A stretch of 9,878 bases of DNA, from contig JAERRQ010000339.1 of NCBI GenBank assembly GCA_016735355.1, positions 1 to 9,878 of the forward strand, given 5' to 3'. This DNA comes from Desulfobacterales bacterium. GTDB lineage: Bacteria; Desulfobacterota; Desulfobacteria; Desulfobacterales; BuS5. This document shows positions 6,334 through 9,878 of the stretch, piece by piece; the first letter of the stretch is position 1; each line of letters starts with the position of its first letter. The position numbers were made by a program, and so were the translations under genes. The notes under the pieces are model-generated. The model did not search any database, was not told where the DNA came from, and was given only the letters and a program-made list of their open reading frames with translations.

Positions 6334-9300
6334 ATGCCTAAAATTCATATGCTTAAACACATTATAAAAGATGGTACCAGCCAGGATAGCAGAGATAGCC
6401 TTGCATTGAAAAAGGATTATTTCAATGTTGATGAAATGACCTTTGTACAGTTGTTATCCAAGAGTGTCGATTATGCCAGGTTGCTGAATTATTACAACCT
6501 GGATAACGAGATTGATGGTAACTGGGTCGATTTTTTTGTGTCGGATGAAGCTGTTTTAATAGCCATGATCCTTAGTATGGATCTTGACAGAATTGAAGCT
6601 GCCTTTCTAAGAGATTTTTCAACTTGTTCTGAAGAAGATATAAAATCCTGCATAAACCTATTGTACGCATATAATTACAGTTTTGTAAAAAAGATTGATT
6701 TCTGGTTGAAAAAATTTCCGCTAAACAGCATGGGGAAAAAAATTGCTGAAGTTATAAATACAAGGCTTGTTGATGATTTCCACTCCATGGGAGATTTTGT
6801 TTCGCGTTTCGAAAAGCCTGTAATCCTTAAAAGTCAAAAGAACTTTACTGATTTCCACAAGATTTGGCTGGTTAAAACCGATCAAAATAACCGTCCTATA
6901 TTTCATAAATCCAATTTGCGCATTACTGATCCTGGGTCAAAAAAAGATTTTATAAAAACCAATTTTTATGCTTTTTTTAATTCAATTTTCCATTTTCAAA
7001 AAATAGCGCCCGACTATCTGGCCTATTCCCTTAAAAACGGCAAGCATAATCCTGCACCAGGTCTTTACCTGGTTTTTCTTAACCTGTTTAAAACAGCCCA
7101 GGACCAGTTAAACGGGTTTACCATGCGATATTCCGATTTTTATTTTCATAATATATTGAAGATAAAACCTAAAAAAGCGATTCCTGACAGCACTTATCTT
7201 GTTTTTGAGCTTGATGGAAAAAAAAATCGTGTTTTGATCAACAAAGGGACAGAATTTACGGCAGGCAAGGATGGTAATGGGAATGAGAGGATTTATCAGG
7301 CTGAGAATGATCTTTTTGTTAATAATGCCAGAGTCGATACGATTTTTACGCTTTGCCTTGCGCGGGATAATCTTGTCTCACCTGAGACTGAAATCGGGCA
7401 TGTCTCTTCTGCCGGTATCAAGCAGATTCCAGCATTGATTAAAGATGATCCTGAAGATAGTCTTGAGAAAAAATCCTGGGCTCTTTTTGGCCATTTACGG
7501 GAGGGATCAGATAAATTTGAAAACGCGCGAATAGGTTTTGCAGTGGCCAGCCCTGTGTTGTTGCTAAAAGAAGGGACAAGAGATGTTTGTGTTACAATTA
7601 AATATCATACGCCATACAGGATAACGGACAAAATGCTTGCATCCGGGGAAGTGGCCAATATGTCCGGAGAGATTCATGCAGGGCTTAAAAAACTGAATAA
7701 TAAAGATTTTGGAGATGAAAAAGAGCTGGTAAACGCTTTAGAAAAAGCGATGGCGCCCAAAAGCATGGATGTGTGCCAGGATGTTATGAAAAAAATCCTG
7801 ACTCTTGCGGATAACAGCGGCCTTTTAAAAACTCTGGAACAGATTGGTAATGTCATAGGTACAGACACTAAAGATGCCTTTTATAAAATTTTCAGCAGGA
7901 TGTTTAATATTTCTATGACAACTGAAAACGGGTGGCTGGATATAAAAGAATATATTACTTTAGGTCATGTGCTTGATACTCGGATTGAAAGAAACTGTTT
8001 TAAGCTGCGTTTCCGAATAAGACCTGAAGATGACGCTATAACATCATATTTGTCAAAAATTCACGGCCAGGGTTATGATACAGACTTTCCTGTTATACGG
8101 TTTGTTTTAAATCCTTTTTCTTACCTTTATCCATTTTCGCTCCTTGAAAAACTTGTTCTCAGGGAGATTGAAATTGATGTGGATGTAAAAAATGTAAAAG
8201 ATCTTAAGCTTTATAATAATTTCGGGAAGCTTGATTCAAATGTTCCTTTTGGTCCTTTTGGTCCTTTGCCGGTAGTCGGTTCCTATTTTATTATAGGGAA
8301 TTACGAGACAGCCATAAAAAAAATATCCGCATTTAAATTAAATCTTTTGTGGGGGAATTTACCCGGAGGAGAAGGCGGATTCAGCAAATACTATGAAGCT
8401 TATGGAATGATTTTTGACGATAGCCTGTTTAAGGCAGATGTATCTGTCTTAAAAAATGGAAAGTGGCTTCCGAAAACTAATGAGAGAAAAAAAGTCAATC
8501 TATTTAGAACCATATTCCATGAAAATTATTCAGAAAAAGCAGGCGGTGGAATTTCGCCTGAAATAACACTTGATGCTCATGGTGATGTTTTTATCAAGCC
8601 GCCTAAAAGGATAATTCATGATGAAGAATTCGGGTACAGCCTGAAATCAAAAGACGGGTTTATAAAAATTACTCTTACTGATCCTGTTTATGCATTCGGG
8701 CATAAGGATTATCCGCTAATTTTATCAAAAGTTTTAACTGCCAATTCACGGCTGAAAAAAAAACAAAAATTGTTTCCCAGACCCGAGCTACCATATACAC
8801 CTCTTTTAAACTCTATTTCCATCGATTACCAGGCTGTCGCAAGGGTATCCTTTAAAATGAGGCAAAATGATGAGGATATCAGTGAAAATGTAATCCATAT
8901 TCATCCTTTTGGAAAGGAGTCTATTCTTTATGATGGTAAAGTAAAGCTAAACAGATTTCTGCCTGAAATTGATTCCGATGGCAACATTTATATTGGTCTT
9001 GCAAGTGCAAAATTTCCTGCAACAACAACATTTTTTTTCCATCTGCGTGAAGATTCCACCAGAAAGATGGGGCATGATATATTGGAAGTCAAATGGTATT
9101 ATCTATGTTCCAATAAATGGAAGCAACTTGAAAAAGCAAGGGTTCTATCCGACACTACCAGAGGTTTTCTGACATCCGGAATTATTACACTTGATATACC
9201 TGGTGATATAAACATGGGAAATACAATCATGCCGGATAATCTGCATTGGATAAGGGCCTCTTCCAATGGGAATTTTAAAGAGCTGTGCAGCTTTTATTCA

Positions 9301-9878
9301 ATCCGGACCCAGGGGCTGGTTGTTGTAAATAAAAATTTTGAAACTGTTTTTGAGCATCTTGATACAGGCCTGCAAGCCGGAAGTATAAATGATGTGGTAG
9401 TTTCAATTCCAGGTTTGCTTAAAATCTGCCAAGCGGCTGATTCTGCGGGAGGACAACTTCCTGAGGATGCTAAAGAGCCGAAAACAAGGATAAGTGAACG
9501 GTTGAGGCATAAAAACAGGGCTGTAACCCCCTGGGATTACGAGCGGCTTATCCTTGCCCGTTTTCCGGAAATATACAAGGTTAAATGTTTTCCCGGGATG
9601 AGTACCGAGCAATATAAAAAGCCTCATCCCGGGAGGGTTCTTATTGTTCTTATTCCTGCCATCAAAAAATCGGTCGAGGGGAATCTAAAGCCCATGGTGA
9701 ATAGCTTGCTTCTGGGTGAAGTCAAAAATTTTTTAAAATCTCTTTCTTCGGAATTTGCTGTAATAGAAGTGCGGAATCCCTGTTATGAATCTATTCAAAT
9801 AAGATGCACGGTAAGGTTTTGCGCAGGAACTTATGAAGGATATTATGTTAATAAACTGAGTAGAGATATTTCAAAATA
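6334..9878 (+). CDS. Large baseplate J-like wedge protein (Afp11/Pvc11-like), 3' end outside the window
   Basis: An uninterrupted frame of 1181 codons runs from ATG 6334 to the right edge with no stop, so the protein is truncated only by the window. It is a baseplate wedge component of the eCIS type. Visible family landmarks, in order: YLVFELDG then KGTEFTAGKDGNGNERIYQ (288-322), RIGFAVASPVLLLKEGTRDV (399-418), a mostly helical segment (about 435-527), MTTENGWLDI (528-537), FVLNPFSYLYPFSLLEKLVL (590-609), PFGPFGPLPVVGS (638-650), DPVYAFGHKDYP (782-793), LNSISIDYQA (825-834), HIHPFG (855-860), LHWIRAS (970-976) and the J-like block RISERLRHKNRAVTPWDYER (1052-1071) with FPEIYKVKC (1077-1085). 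No signal peptide or membrane segment is apparent. A stop lies two codons before the ATG (TGA 6328-6330); a second ATG at 6349 is possible. The Shine-Dalgarno sequence is poor. Whether it counts as Afp11 or Afp12 in other nomenclatures is uncertain; the baseplate role is not. Confidence 0.9.
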   Translation, partial: MPKIHMLKHIIKDGTSQDSRDSLALKKDYFNVDEMTFVQLLSKSVDYARLLNYYNLDNEIDGNWVDFFVSDEAVLIAMILSMDLDRIEAAFLRDFSTCSEEDIKSCINLLYAYNYSFVKKIDFWLKKFPLNSMGKKIAEVINTRLVDDFHSMGDFVSRFEKPVILKSQKNFTDFHKIWLVKTDQNNRPIFHKSNLRITDPGSKKDFIKTNFYAFFNSIFHFQKIAPDYLAYSLKNGKHNPAPGLYLVFLNLFKTAQDQLNGFTMRYSDFYFHNILKIKPKKAIPDSTYLVFELDGKKNRVLINKGTEFTAGKDGNGNERIYQAENDLFVNNARVDTIFTLCLARDNLVSPETEIGHVSSAGIKQIPALIKDDPEDSLEKKSWALFGHLREGSDKFENARIGFAVASPVLLLKEGTRDVCVTIKYHTPYRITDKMLASGEVANMSGEIHAGLKKLNNKDFGDEKELVNALEKAMAPKSMDVCQDVMKKILTLADNSGLLKTLEQIGNVIGTDTKDAFYKIFSRMFNISMTTENGWLDIKEYITLGHVLDTRIERNCFKLRFRIRPEDDAITSYLSKIHGQGYDTDFPVIRFVLNPFSYLYPFSLLEKLVLREIEIDVDVKNVKDLKLYNNFGKLDSNVPFGPFGPLPVVGSYFIIGNYETAIKKISAFKLNLLWGNLPGGEGGFSKYYEAYGMIFDDSLFKADVSVLKNGKWLPKTNERKKVNLFRTIFHENYSEKAGGGISPEITLDAHGDVFIKPPKRIIHDEEFGYSLKSKDGFIKITLTDPVYAFGHKDYPLILSKVLTANSRLKKKQKLFPRPELPYTPLLNSISIDYQAVARVSFKMRQNDEDISENVIHIHPFGKESILYDGKVKLNRFLPEIDSDGNIYIGLASAKFPATTTFFFHLREDSTRKMGHDILEVKWYYLCSNKWKQLEKARVLSDTTRGFLTSGIITLDIPGDINMGNTIMPDNLHWIRASSNGNFKELCSFYSIRTQGLVVVNKNFETVFEHLDTGLQAGSINDVVVSIPGLLKICQAADSAGGQLPEDAKEPKTRISERLRHKNRAVTPWDYERLILARFPEIYKVKCFPGMSTEQYKKPHPGRVLIVLIPAIKKSVEGNLKPMVNSLLLGEVKNFLKSLSSEFAVIEVRNPCYESIQIRCTVRFCAGTYEGYYVNKLSRDISK

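Noticed and set aside
8245..8262. Tandem 9-base repeat CCTTTTGGT x2 inside the wedge gene
   Set aside because: It encodes PFGPFG in frame, corresponding to the PF-x-PFGP-x-P motif that is a regular feature of this eCIS protein family, so it is most likely a conserved motif rather than a mobile or phase-variable repeat.
8969..9172. Short + strand frame of 67 codons within the wedge gene
   Set aside because: It is out of frame with the continuous, motif-bearing wedge frame and has no ribosome binding site or recognisable content.
48..9878. Interpretation as a type VI secretion system or intact myophage
   Set aside because: There are no TssB/TssC pair, Hcp or membrane-complex genes, and no capsid, terminase or lysis genes in the window. 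The DUF5908 and CIS-tube/LysM genes and two tube paralogues fit eCIS better, although flanking DNA is unseen.

Overview
This window is a compact, single-strand block of a phage-tail-like contractile injection system. It most resembles the extracellular type (eCIS), the group that includes the Serratia antifeeding prophage Afp, the Photorhabdus virulence cassettes PVC and related particles. All nine genes read on the + strand with small gaps. No gene on the - strand is supported, and no RNA gene, insertion sequence, CRISPR array or long repeat was seen. No stretch longer than 300 bases lacks a gene.

Layout: contractile sheath (48-1661), a 103-base gap with a strong two-part hairpin, main inner tube (1765-2223), second tube-like protein with a TTG start (2262-2720), a 58-residue DUF5908/Afp6-like protein (2728-2904), CIS-tube/LysM adaptor (2926-3597), VgrG-like central spike (3601-5391), a 144-base gap with hairpin and promoter-like signals, PAAR tip (5536-5838), gp25-like baseplate protein (5839-6255), and a very long baseplate J-like wedge protein that starts at 6334 and runs off the right edge.

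Together these form the sheath-tube trunk and the lower half of the baseplate. The sheath contracts around a rigid tube. The tube sits through tube-initiator and LysM adaptor proteins on a gp27/gp5-type spike capped by a PAAR tip, and the gp25 and J-like proteins form the wedges that trigger contraction. The second wedge protein, tail fibre, tape measure, AAA+ ATPase, cap and cargo toxins expected of an eCIS are not here and would lie outside the window, most likely downstream. The left edge begins 47 bases before the sheath gene, so further sheath or tube paralogues upstream cannot be excluded.

The DNA is visibly AT-rich, uses ATA and AGA/AGG codons freely, and has bacterial Shine-Dalgarno sequences. 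The host is a bacterium. An anaerobic deltaproteobacterium-like or other environmental Gram-negative host is plausible, but the window has no taxonomic marker and this is only a guess.

The points most worth a second look are the gene order (tube after sheath, PAAR before gp25, opposite to the Afp/PVC order), start-site strengths that appear to track expected copy number, the hairpin between sheath and tube, and charged insertions in the sheath.
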